From contig CAZADH010000114.1 of assembly GCA_964483805.1 (NCBI GenBank), forward strand, positions 1-17,663: DNA of 17,663 nucleotides, in the 5' to 3' direction. The stretch is from CAZADH01 sp964483805 (lineage in GTDB: Bacteria > Muiribacteriota > Ozemobacteria > Ozemobacterales > Ozemobacteraceae). Under the pieces are notes generated by a model. It had not been told where the DNA came from, made no database searches, and was given only the letters and a program-made list of their open reading frames with translations. The stretch's first letter is position 1. Each line of letters begins with the position of its first letter. Of this stretch, positions 1 to 6,737 are shown one piece after another. The position numbers and the translations under genes were made by a program.

Positions 1-873
1 GGCGCCGTGCAGATGGCACGGTTTGCACGGCAGTTCGCGCGAGATCGTCAGAATCGCCGCGTTCGGGACAGGCGAGAACCCCAGACACGGGTCGGTTTGC
101 AGGAAGATGGCGGCCAGCGGTCGGCCGGTGGCGGCGGCAACGTGCATCGGCCCCGAATCGGAGGTGATGACTCCTGCCGCCTGGGAAATCACGGCGGCCA
201 AGAGAGAAAGCGGCACCTGACCGCGCAGGTCGGCACCTGGGGCTGGATAGCGAGAGTCGGCCGCATCGCCAATCAATACAATGTCTTTACGTATGGTCGC
301 CAGGCGGGCGAAGGCGGCCGGTGGCAGGCATTTGCCCGGGTGTGAAGCGCCCGGGTGCAAGAGGACGAACTCACCCGGCCGGAGGTTGAAACGGGCGAGC
401 AAATCCCGGGCCTGCTGCCGTTCGGGATCGCGCACGAGCAGACGGCCGTCGGCGACCAGGTCGGCCGGGGCGCCGACCGTATCGAGATAGCGGCGCCAGA
501 CGGGGCGGGAGTCGGCGGGGCGCAGGGGATAAACACCGCGGGCGGCGGCCCAGGTTTCGTGCCAGTCGCGTTTGTCATACCGTGTATGTCGGGTGCCGAT
601 GGCCCAGGTGAGGGCCCGCGACAGCAGTTTTCCCTGCAGGTCGTGGACGCAGTCGGGGTGCTGGCCCCGCAGTCGACGCGCGAGTGCGAGCAGTGCCGTC
701 GGGCCGCCGATAGTCACCGTTGCGGCGGCCGGAAGAGCCGGCGCGAGTTCGTGCCACCGGCGGCCCACCACCCAGACCACGCGATGGCCGGCGCCGGTGA
801 GGAAGCGGGCGGCTGCGGCGGCAAGCACGATGTCGCCGAGCGCGCTGGTGCGCAGAAGAACCTGGGTGCTCAC
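1..873 (-). CDS. Glycosyltransferase family 9 (heptosyltransferase-like), partial
   Basis: This gene runs off the left edge of the window; 291 codons are visible with no stop. It starts with GTG at 873, which overlaps the kdtA stop by 4 bp (GTGA), so it is translationally coupled as the fourth gene of the LPS operon. The family transfers ADP-heptose or similar sugars onto the LPS inner core on the cytoplasmic side of the inner membrane. Visible family marks are the N-terminal RTSALGDIVLA (residues 8-18), DLQGKLLSRAL (78-88), LHPGASHPGK (172-181, the donor-site loop) and the nucleotide-sugar motif TSDSGPMHVAAATG (237-250). A CxxC pair (PCKPC, 282-286) lies near the edge, as in many GT9 enzymes. 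The exact acceptor (heptosyltransferase I, II or another core sugar) cannot be told. The family call is secure; the specificity is open. Confidence 0.9.
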   Translation of the reverse strand, partial: MSTQVLLRTSALGDIVLAAAAARFLTGAGHRVVWVVGRRWHELAPALPAAATVTIGGPTALLALARRLRGQHPDCVHDLQGKLLSRALTWAIGTRHTRYDKRDWHETWAAARGVYPLRPADSRPVWRRYLDTVGAPADLVADGRLLVRDPERQQARDLLARFNLRPGEFVLLHPGASHPGKCLPPAAFARLATIRKDIVLIGDAADSRYPAPGADLRGQVPLSLLAAVISQAAGVITSDSGPMHVAAATGRPLAAIFLQTDPCLGFSPVPNAAILTISRELPCKPCHLHGA

Positions 874-2147
874 GGGGTCGGCACCGGTGTCGGCGGCAAC
901 AGGCCGGTCTGCAGCAACCAGGCCATGGTGCGCGCGACGACGCCCCCCATGCTTGCGTGAACAAACCGGGCCTTGGCGCCGAGATCGGTCAGCAGGTTCG
1001 GATTGTCGATGGCTTCGGCGAGAAACCGTGACAGATCGTCGATGCCGTCGAGTTCGCGCACGGCGTTGGCGGCGCGCAACGCTTCGATCTCGGCGGTGAA
1101 ATTGCGGGTGTGGCGACCGACGGCGACGGCGGTGCCGCACGCGGCCGGTTCCATGACGTTGTGGCCCCCGAAGTCGGCCAGGCTGCCGCCGACAAAACCG
1201 AGCCGCGACAAGGCATACAGGTTGACCAACTCACCGAGCACGTTGACCAGCACCACCTGGGCGTTTACGTCGATGGGGCCATCGCCAAGACGGCAATACG
1301 AAAGATTACGCGCTTGCAACAGCGCTTCGATCTCGGGCACGCGGTCGAGGTGTCGCGGCGCGATGACGACCTGCGCCGGCATGCGCGACCAGAGCGGTTC
1401 GAGCGCAAGCAGCAGCATCGCCTCTTCGCCGGGTCGGGTGCTGCCGAAGGTCCACAACACCCGGTCGGGTGGCACGCCGAGTCGCTGCTGCAGCGAGGGA
1501 ATCGAGGCCTTCGGCGGCTCGATATCGTATTTGAAGCTGCCGAGCACGGCAATCTTGTCGGTGGAGATGCCGAGGCGGCGGTAGCGGGCGGCGTGGGTGT
1601 CGCTTTGCGCGTAGACGAAGCGCAACCCGGCGAGACCCTCGGCGAAAATCGGCGCGAACAGGTTGGCCGCCTTCTGCGTGACCACGTTGATGCGGGCATT
1701 GATGATGCCGACCGGGATCCCGCGACGGGCCAGGAAAGCGAGCAGCCCGGGCCACAGTTCGGTCTCGGAAAGCAGCAGCAGGCGTGGCGACCAGCGATTG
1801 ATGAACGGCTCGAGGCACTCGGCGTGATCGAGAGGCAGGAGCGCAGTGTGATCGCACAGGCCGTCGGTGCGCAAACGGCGCAGGCCATCCATGGTCATGG
1901 CCGTGCCCAACACTTGCCCTGGGCCGAGAACACCGACGAGTTGGCGCATGAACGGGCGCAGGGTGTTCCACTCGCCGAGCGAGGCGCCATGCACCCAGAC
2001 GACACCGGGGGCCGGTCGCGCGTCGCCGTAATGCAGGCCCTTGCGCATTGCCACTTCCTCGTGGTCGAGACGGCGGGGCGGCAGGGTTTCGGCGAGTGCA
2101 ATCGCGCCGCCGATGAGGCTCTGGTAAATCGAGAAGGCGAGGGTCAT
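870..2147 (-). CDS. kdtA: 3-deoxy-D-manno-octulosonic acid (Kdo) transferase
   Basis: This 425-residue protein is the normal length for KdtA/WaaA. It transfers Kdo from CMP-Kdo to the lipid A precursor at the inner face of the inner membrane. A hydrophobic N-terminal anchor (about residues 3-20) is followed by WVHGASLGEW (51-60), which contains the family's catalytic glutamate (E59). Then come SETELWP (127-133), ARIN (151-154), GSFKYD (203-208), the second Rossmann fold with APRHLDR (263-269), and the CMP-binding end FVGGSLADFGGHNVMEPAA (318-336). The ATG at 2147 overlaps the stop of the acyltransferase gene by 4 bp (ATGA), and its own stop overlaps the GT9 start. Whether it adds one or more Kdo residues cannot be read from the sequence. 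Confidence 0.96.
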   Translation of the reverse strand: MTLAFSIYQSLIGGAIALAETLPPRRLDHEEVAMRKGLHYGDARPAPGVVWVHGASLGEWNTLRPFMRQLVGVLGPGQVLGTAMTMDGLRRLRTDGLCDHTALLPLDHAECLEPFINRWSPRLLLLSETELWPGLLAFLARRGIPVGIINARINVVTQKAANLFAPIFAEGLAGLRFVYAQSDTHAARYRRLGISTDKIAVLGSFKYDIEPPKASIPSLQQRLGVPPDRVLWTFGSTRPGEEAMLLLALEPLWSRMPAQVVIAPRHLDRVPEIEALLQARNLSYCRLGDGPIDVNAQVVLVNVLGELVNLYALSRLGFVGGSLADFGGHNVMEPAACGTAVAVGRHTRNFTAEIEALRAANAVRELDGIDDLSRFLAEAIDNPNLLTDLGAKARFVHASMGGVVARTMAWLLQTGLLPPTPVPTP

Positions 2148-3112
2148 GACGAATGATCTACCATGGAATCTGTTCGGCCGTCACGTGTCGGCGCCGCTTT
2201 GGCGATGTGGCCGTGTTTCCAGCGGCGGTGCAACCAGAACCACTGGTCGGGTCGGCGGCGGACGCGCTCGGCGAGTGCATCGGTGAACGCCTGGGTCATC
2301 ACCCAGGCGGCCTGGTCGTGGTGATGTTCGGCGTATTCCCGGGGATACAGGGGCGGCAGAATCTCGAGATGGTGCGGGCCGCCGTGCTGACGGTGCAGGG
2401 TCAAGGGCACGATCGGCGCACCGCTCTTGAGGGCGATGTGCGACGGGCCGGCGACCGTGCTGGCCGGCCGGCCGAGGAAATCGACGGCGAGGCCCTTGTC
2501 GCCAGCGTCCTGATCGACCATGAGTGCGAGGATGCGGCCCTGCTTGAGCGACCGCAAAATCTCGCGCAGACCGAAACCGGAGTCGACGGTGCGTGGACCG
2601 TGGGCCTGGCGCATGCGCTCCATGAAGGCATCAACCTGCGCGTTGTTCTGGCGGCGCACGACGATGGTCACCGGAAATCCCTGGCGGTCGAGCCACGAGG
2701 GGACGAGTTCCCAGCAGCCGTAATGCCCCGACGTGATGATCGCCCCGTGGCCCAGCGCCAGGGCGTTTTGCAGGTGGGCGAGCCCGGTGACGTGGATCCG
2801 GGCCGTGAGTTCGGCCGCACTCAGTGCGGGCAGCGTCACCGCTTCGAGGCAATTCTCGAAGAAACTGGTGTAGACGCGTCGCCGCAGTCGTCGGGCCACC
2901 GTGTCGTCGAGGCCGAGGCGCGAACGCAATACGTCGTAAACATAATCGGCGCGTATCCGCAGCCCGTCGAGGGCCAGCCAGGTCAGCAGGCCCGCGGTGT
3001 GCCGGCGGCGCGTTGCGCTGAACGACGCGGCGTGGCGGGCCACCAGTTCGAGGGCCGCCAGCTCGAGGCGGTGCCGCCACGATACGGTGCCGGGTGTCGG
3101 GGTGACGTTCAT
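2144..3112 (-). CDS. Lipid A biosynthesis acyltransferase (LpxL/HtrB family)
   Basis: This is a 322-residue member of the late lipid A acyltransferase family, which moves a secondary acyl chain from acyl-ACP to Kdo-lipid A on the inner membrane. The catalytic HX4E motif is present as GHYGCWE (H130, E135). It is followed by VVRRQNN (151-157), the MVDQDA block (198-203), and the family C-terminal PDQWFWLHRRWK (288-299). The reading frame is open further upstream, but the ATG at 3112 is the likely start because it overlaps the upstream stop as ATGA, the same coupling as at the next junction. A longer start would run deep into the upstream gene. It sits immediately before kdtA, so it probably acts on the same pathway. 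Whether it is LpxL-, LpxM- or LpxP-like cannot be decided. Confidence 0.92.
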   Translation of the reverse strand: MNVTPTPGTVSWRHRLELAALELVARHAASFSATRRRHTAGLLTWLALDGLRIRADYVYDVLRSRLGLDDTVARRLRRRVYTSFFENCLEAVTLPALSAAELTARIHVTGLAHLQNALALGHGAIITSGHYGCWELVPSWLDRQGFPVTIVVRRQNNAQVDAFMERMRQAHGPRTVDSGFGLREILRSLKQGRILALMVDQDAGDKGLAVDFLGRPASTVAGPSHIALKSGAPIVPLTLHRQHGGPHHLEILPPLYPREYAEHHHDQAAWVMTQAFTDALAERVRRRPDQWFWLHRRWKHGHIAKAAPTRDGRTDSMVDHSS

Positions 3113-4311
3113 GATGACACCGGTTGGCCCCGCCAACGGCGTTTCCAGCGACGCAGGGCGAACAACACGGTCAGCGCCGGGCTGGTCTGCATGTGAAAGG
3201 CATCGACCGGGCAGACCTCGAGACAACAGAAACAGGCAATGCAGCGGCGACCATCGATGGCAATACGTTGTGGGTCAACCGCGATCGCTTCGGCGGGGCA
3301 GATCTGGGCGCAGCGGCCGCAATGGCGGCAGACGGCGTTGTCCGGTTTGGGGCGCAGCCACAACAGGCGCCGCGCCAGCCGGTAGATGAAGTCAGGGAAC
3401 CGCTCCAGGATCGGGGAAGCGGGTACGGCAAACCCGGGAAAACGCAGCGTTGCCGGAGCAACACCGTGCAGGGTGCAGCACTCGGCAGTGAGCGCCAGGC
3501 GCCCGTTGCGTCGCGCGCGTGCAGCAGCCAACGTCGGCACCGTCCACGGATCGATACCGGCCACGGCGGCAAACGCCAGATCGACGAGCGCGGCATCCTC
3601 AGAGGCGAGCAGAATCCGGGTGTCGACGGGCCGGCCGCCGGCGGGTCCGCTGCCGTCCATGCCCAGAATTCCGTCGAGAAGCGATAAGTGGGCCGGGCGA
3701 TGAAGCCACAGGTCGACGAGCATGTGGGCGAACTGGTTGGGCCGGGGCACACGTCGATGCAACTGGCCCTTCTGCACGCCGGGCAACAAACCATAATGGT
3801 TCTTGATCGCGCCGGTCAGGCGCGTCAGGTTGTGGGTCTTGAGTTTGCCGAGATTGATGACGACGTCGGCCGCGAACGAGTAGTCGGTCAGGTGCAGCGC
3901 TCCGGCTTGGGGCCAGTCGGGGAGGTGCACGACCCGGCGGGGCGCGGTTTCGAACGAAACCAGTTCGGCCCCGAGGCGCGGCGCGACGTCGGCAAGACCG
4001 CACTGGGACCAGAACGTTTCGATGTTGCGGTCGATGAGATACGGCGGACTGTCACCGATCAGGACCCGGGCACCGAGTCGGCGGCACCGGTGCGCCATCG
4101 CGCCGACGACGGCCGGATGGGTGGTGACCGCCTGTTCAGGTGGGCGGGCGGACAGCAGATTGGGTTTGAGCAGAACGGTCGCGCCCGGCCGCACGAGGCT
4201 GCGCAGACCCTGCCACGGGCGCAACAGTTCATCGAGCGCCGGTTCGAGATGCTCCGGACGATACGATGCACAGGCGTTGACGGCAAGGGTGGGCAGCATG
4301 GTGCTGCTCAC
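3109..4311 (-). CDS. DUF362 protein with C-terminal 2x[4Fe-4S] ferredoxin domain
   Basis: This 400-residue protein has an N-terminal DUF362 domain, recognised by LLKPNLL (47-53), IGDSPP (85-90), INLGKLKTHNLTRLTGAIKN (152-171) and a conserved GMDGSGP (217-223). The C-terminal end is a bacterial-type ferredoxin with two complete cysteine sets: C328, C331, C334, C338 and C357, C360, C363, C367, each followed by proline. The biochemical role of DUF362 proteins is not established; the clusters suggest electron transfer or a redox-sensitive structural role. It is the first gene of the lipid A/Kdo operon and overlaps the acyltransferase by 4 bp, which is an unusual place for a ferredoxin. The start is GTG at 4311, with ATG at 4299 an equally possible start; neither has a strong Shine-Dalgarno sequence. 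A last Arg/Lys-rich stretch (387-394) follows a hydrophobic segment and may touch the membrane. Confidence 0.9.
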   Translation of the reverse strand: MSSTMLPTLAVNACASYRPEHLEPALDELLRPWQGLRSLVRPGATVLLKPNLLSARPPEQAVTTHPAVVGAMAHRCRRLGARVLIGDSPPYLIDRNIETFWSQCGLADVAPRLGAELVSFETAPRRVVHLPDWPQAGALHLTDYSFAADVVINLGKLKTHNLTRLTGAIKNHYGLLPGVQKGQLHRRVPRPNQFAHMLVDLWLHRPAHLSLLDGILGMDGSGPAGGRPVDTRILLASEDAALVDLAFAAVAGIDPWTVPTLAAARARRNGRLALTAECCTLHGVAPATLRFPGFAVPASPILERFPDFIYRLARRLLWLRPKPDNAVCRHCGRCAQICPAEAIAVDPQRIAIDGRRCIACFCCLEVCPVDAFHMQTSPALTVLFALRRWKRRWRGQPVSS

Positions 4312-4348
4312 GGTACCACGGGTCCGATGAGGGCGGCAACAGCCCTGG

Positions 4349-4372
4349 TGTCAGAGTGTCAGGGTGTCACAG
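4349..4372. repeat. Three tandem 8-bp TGTCA-type repeats
   Basis: The plus strand reads TGTCAGAG, TGTCAGGG, TGTCACAG head to tail. The unit is 8 bp with one or two changes between copies. It lies 38 bp upstream of the first gene of the LPS operon and shares the TGTCA core with the cluster about 90 bp further upstream. It could be an operator array or simple-sequence drift. Confidence 0.75.
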
Positions 4373-4462
4373 ATTTCGTGCCCGCGCCGAGATCGCCGAT
4401 CACTGGCGGAGGGTTTCGGGACAGCGGACCCCAGCGGTGCGGCACTGTTGAAAATACGGATC

Positions 4463-4500
4463 ATGTCACTGAAAAAAATGTCACTGAAAAAAGTGTGTCA
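4463..4500. repeat. Two perfect 15-bp tandem repeats plus a degenerate third
   Basis: ATGTCACTGAAAAAA occurs at 4463-4477 and again at 4478-4492, followed by a degenerate copy containing TGTCA at 4496-4500. The A runs are spaced at 15 bp, so the stretch may be bent DNA. It lies between the zinc-ribbon gene's stop and the LPS operon. Confidence 0.85.
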
Positions 4501-4547
4501 CCGAGGAAAAGGAGGAGGATTTACGAATGACTTCGGGGAGGGGCGGG

Positions 4548-5150
4548 TTAGCTGCTGCTGCCCTCTGTGGGCGGACTGTCGGTGGCTTCGCCGGTGCCGG
4601 TGCCGGTCGCGTCGGGATTGTTGGGATCGCTGACCGGAGCGTCACCGTCTGTATTGCTGCCGTCCGGGTTGCTCGGTGGGGGCTCGCTGCGCTCGGACTC
4701 GACCAGCGAGGCGCCATTGCAGGCCGGATTGTCGCACTGACCGGCCTCGCGGAACTCCTTGCCGCACAAGGGACAACGCCAGACCGGTTCGGGAGGGTTC
4801 TCATTCGTAGTCGTCGTATCGCCCGTGTTGTTGCTGTTTGATGACGACAACTGCGAGGAGTTGTCGGGTTCGCCGCACCGCACCTCGGGGTCAGTCGTGT
4901 TGGTGTCGATGTTGCGACCACCGTCGTTGCCGCCACTGTCGGGTTCGGTAGAGGTGCCGGTGGTCGTGGCGACGCTGCCGCTGCCGCTCCCGCGGCCCGC
5001 CGCTTCGGCGGCTGCCTGACGGCGCTTGGCGCGGCGACGCGCCGCGTCGCGCGAGGAGTCGTCCTGGCCGAAGGCCGTCGACATGAGATCGAAAGGCGTG
5101 AGACCGATGGCCAGAACCAAGGCCAGCAATGTAAATACAACGCGTTTCAT
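4548..5150 (-). CDS. Exported low-complexity protein with a four-cysteine zinc-ribbon-like motif
   Basis: This 200-residue protein is not assignable to a named family. The start at 5150 is chosen because AAGGAG lies 7 bp upstream and the first residues form a signal peptide: MKR, then a hydrophobic core (residues 4-17), with probable cleavage near STAFG/Q (about 28-29). The mature part is basic (33-45), then Ser/Gly/Thr/Asn-rich with acidic residues. In the middle is RCPLCGKEFREAGQCDNPAC (125-144): C126 and C129, then C139 and C144, a treble-clef or zinc-ribbon-like knuckle. A lone extra cysteine is at 92. The tail (150-200) is Pro/Ser/Asp/Gly-rich and disordered. Zinc knuckles in an exported disordered protein are uncommon. 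An upstream in-frame extension exists, but it is Arg/Pro-rich shadow sequence and is rejected. Confidence 0.8.
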   Translation of the reverse strand: MKRVVFTLLALVLAIGLTPFDLMSTAFGQDDSSRDAARRRAKRRQAAAEAAGRGSGSGSVATTTGTSTEPDSGGNDGGRNIDTNTTDPEVRCGEPDNSSQLSSSNSNNTGDTTTTNENPPEPVWRCPLCGKEFREAGQCDNPACNGASLVESERSEPPPSNPDGSNTDGDAPVSDPNNPDATGTGTGEATDSPPTEGSSS

Positions 5151-5280
5151 TGGCAGGCTCCTTGTCGTCGGGCCCCGGTGGGATTCCTGGGACCTCGCTG
5201 TTGAGTCTAACACGAGAGGCGGGGCGTTTGCACGGCGCGGCAGCCCGGGGCGGTAATATCTCAGTAAGCGGGGGCACGCG

Positions 5281-5362
5281 CCCGTTCCACGTCGGCCCGC
5301 TCGGCTCGCGGCACAGGTCGTTGCACGCCGCCCGCGAGCCTCACACCCGTTCCACGTCGGCC
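5281..5362. repeat. 82-bp cassette: 17-bp direct repeats around a 9-bp hairpin
   Basis: CCCGTTCCACGTCGGCC is present exactly at 5281-5297 and at 5346-5362. Between the copies, GGCTCGCGG (5303-5311) pairs with CCGCGAGCC (5332-5340) around a 20-nt loop. Each direct repeat is separated from the nearest stem arm by 5 bp, so the arrangement is symmetric in spacing. No protein is encoded. It may be a REP/MITE-like unit or a structured leader. Confidence 0.8.
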
Positions 5363-5456
5363 GCGGTCGGCCGCGTTGCGGCCTTCGTATTTCGCCGGCA
5401 AACGCCACCGGTAACTGAGAGGTTACCCCGGGGCGCGGCAGCCCGCGTTAAGGAAA

Positions 5457-5484
5457 GCACGGCGACCGTTGCCGGTCGCCGTGC
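5457..5484 (-). terminator. Probable terminator hairpin after the 5548-5970 gene
   Basis: GCACGGCGACC (5457-5467) and GGTCGCCGTGC (5474-5484) form a perfect 11-bp stem with a 6-nt loop. On the minus strand the stem lies about 64 bp past the stop of the small exported protein gene and is followed by TTTCCTT, a weak T tail. It fits an intrinsic terminator for that gene, but the poor U tract leaves room for another role. Confidence 0.6.
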
Positions 5485-5547
5485 CTACCCTGGCGGTTAA
5501 CCCCGTCTCAGAACACGTCTGGTTCGGGGTTTCGCCGTCGGGGCATC

Positions 5548-5970
5548 TTACTTGGAACCCGAACCAGCGGCGCTGCCACTGCCGGCTTCTTTTTTCTCTT
5601 CCTTCTTCTCTTCGAAGCTCTTCAACTCGCAGCCCTTCTCGCCCTTGACCACTTCGAGCACGAAGGTCTTCTTGTCGAAATCGGCAACCTTGAGCAGGTC
5701 GGCAACCTTGTCGCCGGTCAGGACGTGCTTGGCTTCGCCCACAACGGCGAGAACGACATCGGCGGCGCCCTCTTTTTTCTCGACAACGATCTTGGCTTCG
5801 ACCTTCTCGGTGGCCGGAGCGGCGACCGGAGCGGCGGAACCGGAACCAGCGTCAGCCGGAGCGGCGGCCGGAGCGGCCGGAGCGGCCGAACCCGAACCCG
5901 CATCTTGAGCGAACAGCGCCATGGTGCCCACAAAAGCGAAAGCCAGGAACAGAACGAACATCTTCTTCAT
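5548..5970 (-). CDS. Small exported Ala/Gly/Ser-Lys/Glu protein, paralog of the 6207-6665 product
   Basis: This 140-residue protein has no named family. ATG at 5970 is preferred because AAAGGAG sits 10 bp upstream and the protein opens with a clean signal peptide (MKKMF, hydrophobic 4-20, likely cleavage at LFA/QD, 21-22). An ATG at 5979 is only 1 bp from the Shine-Dalgarno sequence and is rejected. After export come two GSGSAAP blocks (25-31 and 42-48) in an Ala/Pro linker, then a compact domain (about 56-118) with alternating strands: AKIVVEKKEG, DVVLAVVGEAKHVLTGDKVADLL, TFVLEVVKGEKG, CELKSF. The end is a Lys/Glu-rich helix and another GSGS tail. One cysteine is at 114. The domain follows the same order as the neighbour at 6207-6665 (TGDKVADLL against PSDKLTELL; ELKSF against MLKSY). 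The hairpin at 5457-5484 probably ends the transcript. Confidence 0.85.
   Translation of the reverse strand: MKKMFVLFLAFAFVGTMALFAQDAGSGSAAPAAPAAAPADAGSGSAAPVAAPATEKVEAKIVVEKKEGAADVVLAVVGEAKHVLTGDKVADLLKVADFDKKTFVLEVVKGEKGCELKSFEEKKEEKKEAGSGSAAGSGSK
5814..5885. repeat. Five copies of CCGGAGCGG inside the small exported protein gene
   Basis: Exact CCGGAGCGG copies begin at 5814, 5826, 5856, 5868 and 5877. They encode the Ala/Pro-rich linker between the signal peptide and the folded domain. Because most spacings are multiples of three, gain or loss of copies would alter linker length without a frameshift. Confidence 0.8.
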
Positions 5971-6206
5971 TGTACCCATACTCCTTTGAGTTGTTGCGAT
6001 GTTTCCTCCCAAGTGAAAAGGGGGGAATATGCCGTGTATCGGAGGAGCCGTATCGGCTCGGTGGTGGTCGGTTTCCCGTTAGACTCCAGTGAGTGGATGC
6101 CTCGCAAAACCGCGCGGGGTACCGATTTCTGACGTTGTCGTAAACACGCGCCGGAAGTTAGCACTTTTCGCCCGGTTGTGCAAGAAAAATCACCTCGTGC
6201 TCGTCG
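5971..6206. other. Intergenic region, promoter-bearing, no gene
   Basis: These 236 bases lie between two related minus-strand genes and should carry the promoter of the 5548-5970 gene. The only clear structure is a small perfect dyad, GAGCCG-TAT-CGGCTC, at 6045-6059. I looked for a -24/-12 element like the one upstream of the 6207-6665 gene and found only a poor match overlapping the ribosome-binding site, so this gene is probably not driven the same way. No open frame looks coding. Confidence 0.55.
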
Positions 6207-6665
6207 TTACGGGGTACCGGTTACGGGCAAACCCGATGAATCGGACGCCAGCGGTGCCGCCGAAGCCACGTCAGTGACTCCGGTGCTTGCAGGCAGCTTC
6301 ACCGAGTAGCTCTTCAACATCAACCCCTCGGACCGACCGTCTTTGGCTTGCACCTTCTCGCCCTCGATCGTGACGATCGCCGTGGCGAGATCGTTGGTGG
6401 TCAGCAGTTCGGTCAGCTTGTCGGAGGGCAACAATATGTAATCCGCCGTGGCGGTTTTGAGAACGGCGACCTCACCCTGGTCGGTCCGGGACAGAACCAC
6501 CTTGCCCTCGAATTTCATCGGGCCGGAAGCCTTGACGGACCCAGGCGCGCCTCGCAGCGCTGCCGCCGGCGGTGAGGCCGGGGTTTCGCCGGGGAACAAC
6601 GGCAGGGCCAGTGCCGCGATCACCAGCATCATCAAGAACGGAGCTGTCGACAGCCGGTATTTCAT
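6207..6665 (-). CDS. Small exported protein, predicted target of the adjacent sigma-54 circuit
   Basis: This 152-residue protein of unknown family starts at ATG 6665 with AAAGGA 7 bp upstream. The first 26 residues form a signal peptide or N-terminal anchor (MKYR, hydrophobic 9-24). A short Ala/Pro linker leads to a single beta-rich domain (about 49-123): KFEGKVVLSR, GEVAVLKTATADYILLP, SDKLTELLTTNDLATAIVTI, GLMLKSYSVKL. The pattern of short alternating strands resembles a small OB-fold-like or beta-barrel domain, but this is inference. The tail (130-152) is low complexity. It shares layout with the next gene's product and is probably a diverged duplicate. A perfect sigma-54 promoter lies 73 bp upstream of the start, directly after the gene of an NtrC-type activator, so induced expression is expected. 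Confidence 0.85.
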   Translation of the reverse strand: MKYRLSTAPFLMMLVIAALALPLFPGETPASPPAAALRGAPGSVKASGPMKFEGKVVLSRTDQGEVAVLKTATADYILLPSDKLTELLTTNDLATAIVTIEGEKVQAKDGRSEGLMLKSYSVKLPASTGVTDVASAAPLASDSSGLPVTGTP

Positions 6666-6737
6666 GAAGGAATCCTTTGCTCGTTTTTCAAACCGTTCAT
6701 GAGAAAGATTCTGCAGAACCTTTCGTGAGCAGCTTGT

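Larger units (their letters stand above)
4312..4547. other. Intergenic leader of the LPS operon, no gene seen
   Basis: No convincing coding sequence is visible in these 236 bases. They hold the presumed 5' region of the DUF362-lpxL-kdtA-GT9 operon on the minus strand. TGTCA pentamers occur six times, in two clusters (4349-4372 and 4463-4500). On the minus strand the right-hand cluster reads as GTGACA boxes separated by runs of six or seven T. I found no clear -35/-10 pair and no hairpin with a T tail, so where the upstream gene terminates and the operon starts is not resolved. Confidence 0.6.
5151..5547. other. Structured intergenic region without a gene
   Basis: This spacer of about 400 bases between two minus-strand genes has no plausible coding frame. 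It is rich in repeats and dyads: 14-bp direct copies of GGCGCGGCAGCCCG at 5234-5247 and 5432-5445; 17-bp direct copies at 5281-5297 and 5346-5362 flanking a 9-bp inverted repeat; a short stem GGCCGC/GCGGCC at 5369-5383; and a perfect 11-bp stem at 5457-5484. The promoter of the zinc-ribbon gene should lie on the minus strand near its right-hand genes' end, but no confident hexamers were found. Confidence 0.6.

Noticed and set aside
1110..3196. Long open frames on the plus strand opposite kdtA and the acyltransferase
   Set aside because: The minus-strand products carry the family motifs; the plus frames are GC-rich antisense shadows without any recognisable motif.
5499..5531. AACCCCG/CGGGGTT stem as the terminator of the 5548-5970 gene
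   Set aside because: Only 7 bp with a 19-nt loop and no T tail; the 11-bp stem at 5457-5484 is much stronger.
5980..6000. A possible sigma-54 element upstream of the 5548-5970 gene
   Set aside because: GG and GC spacing can be found, but half of the consensus positions fail and the start would fall in the ribosome-binding site.
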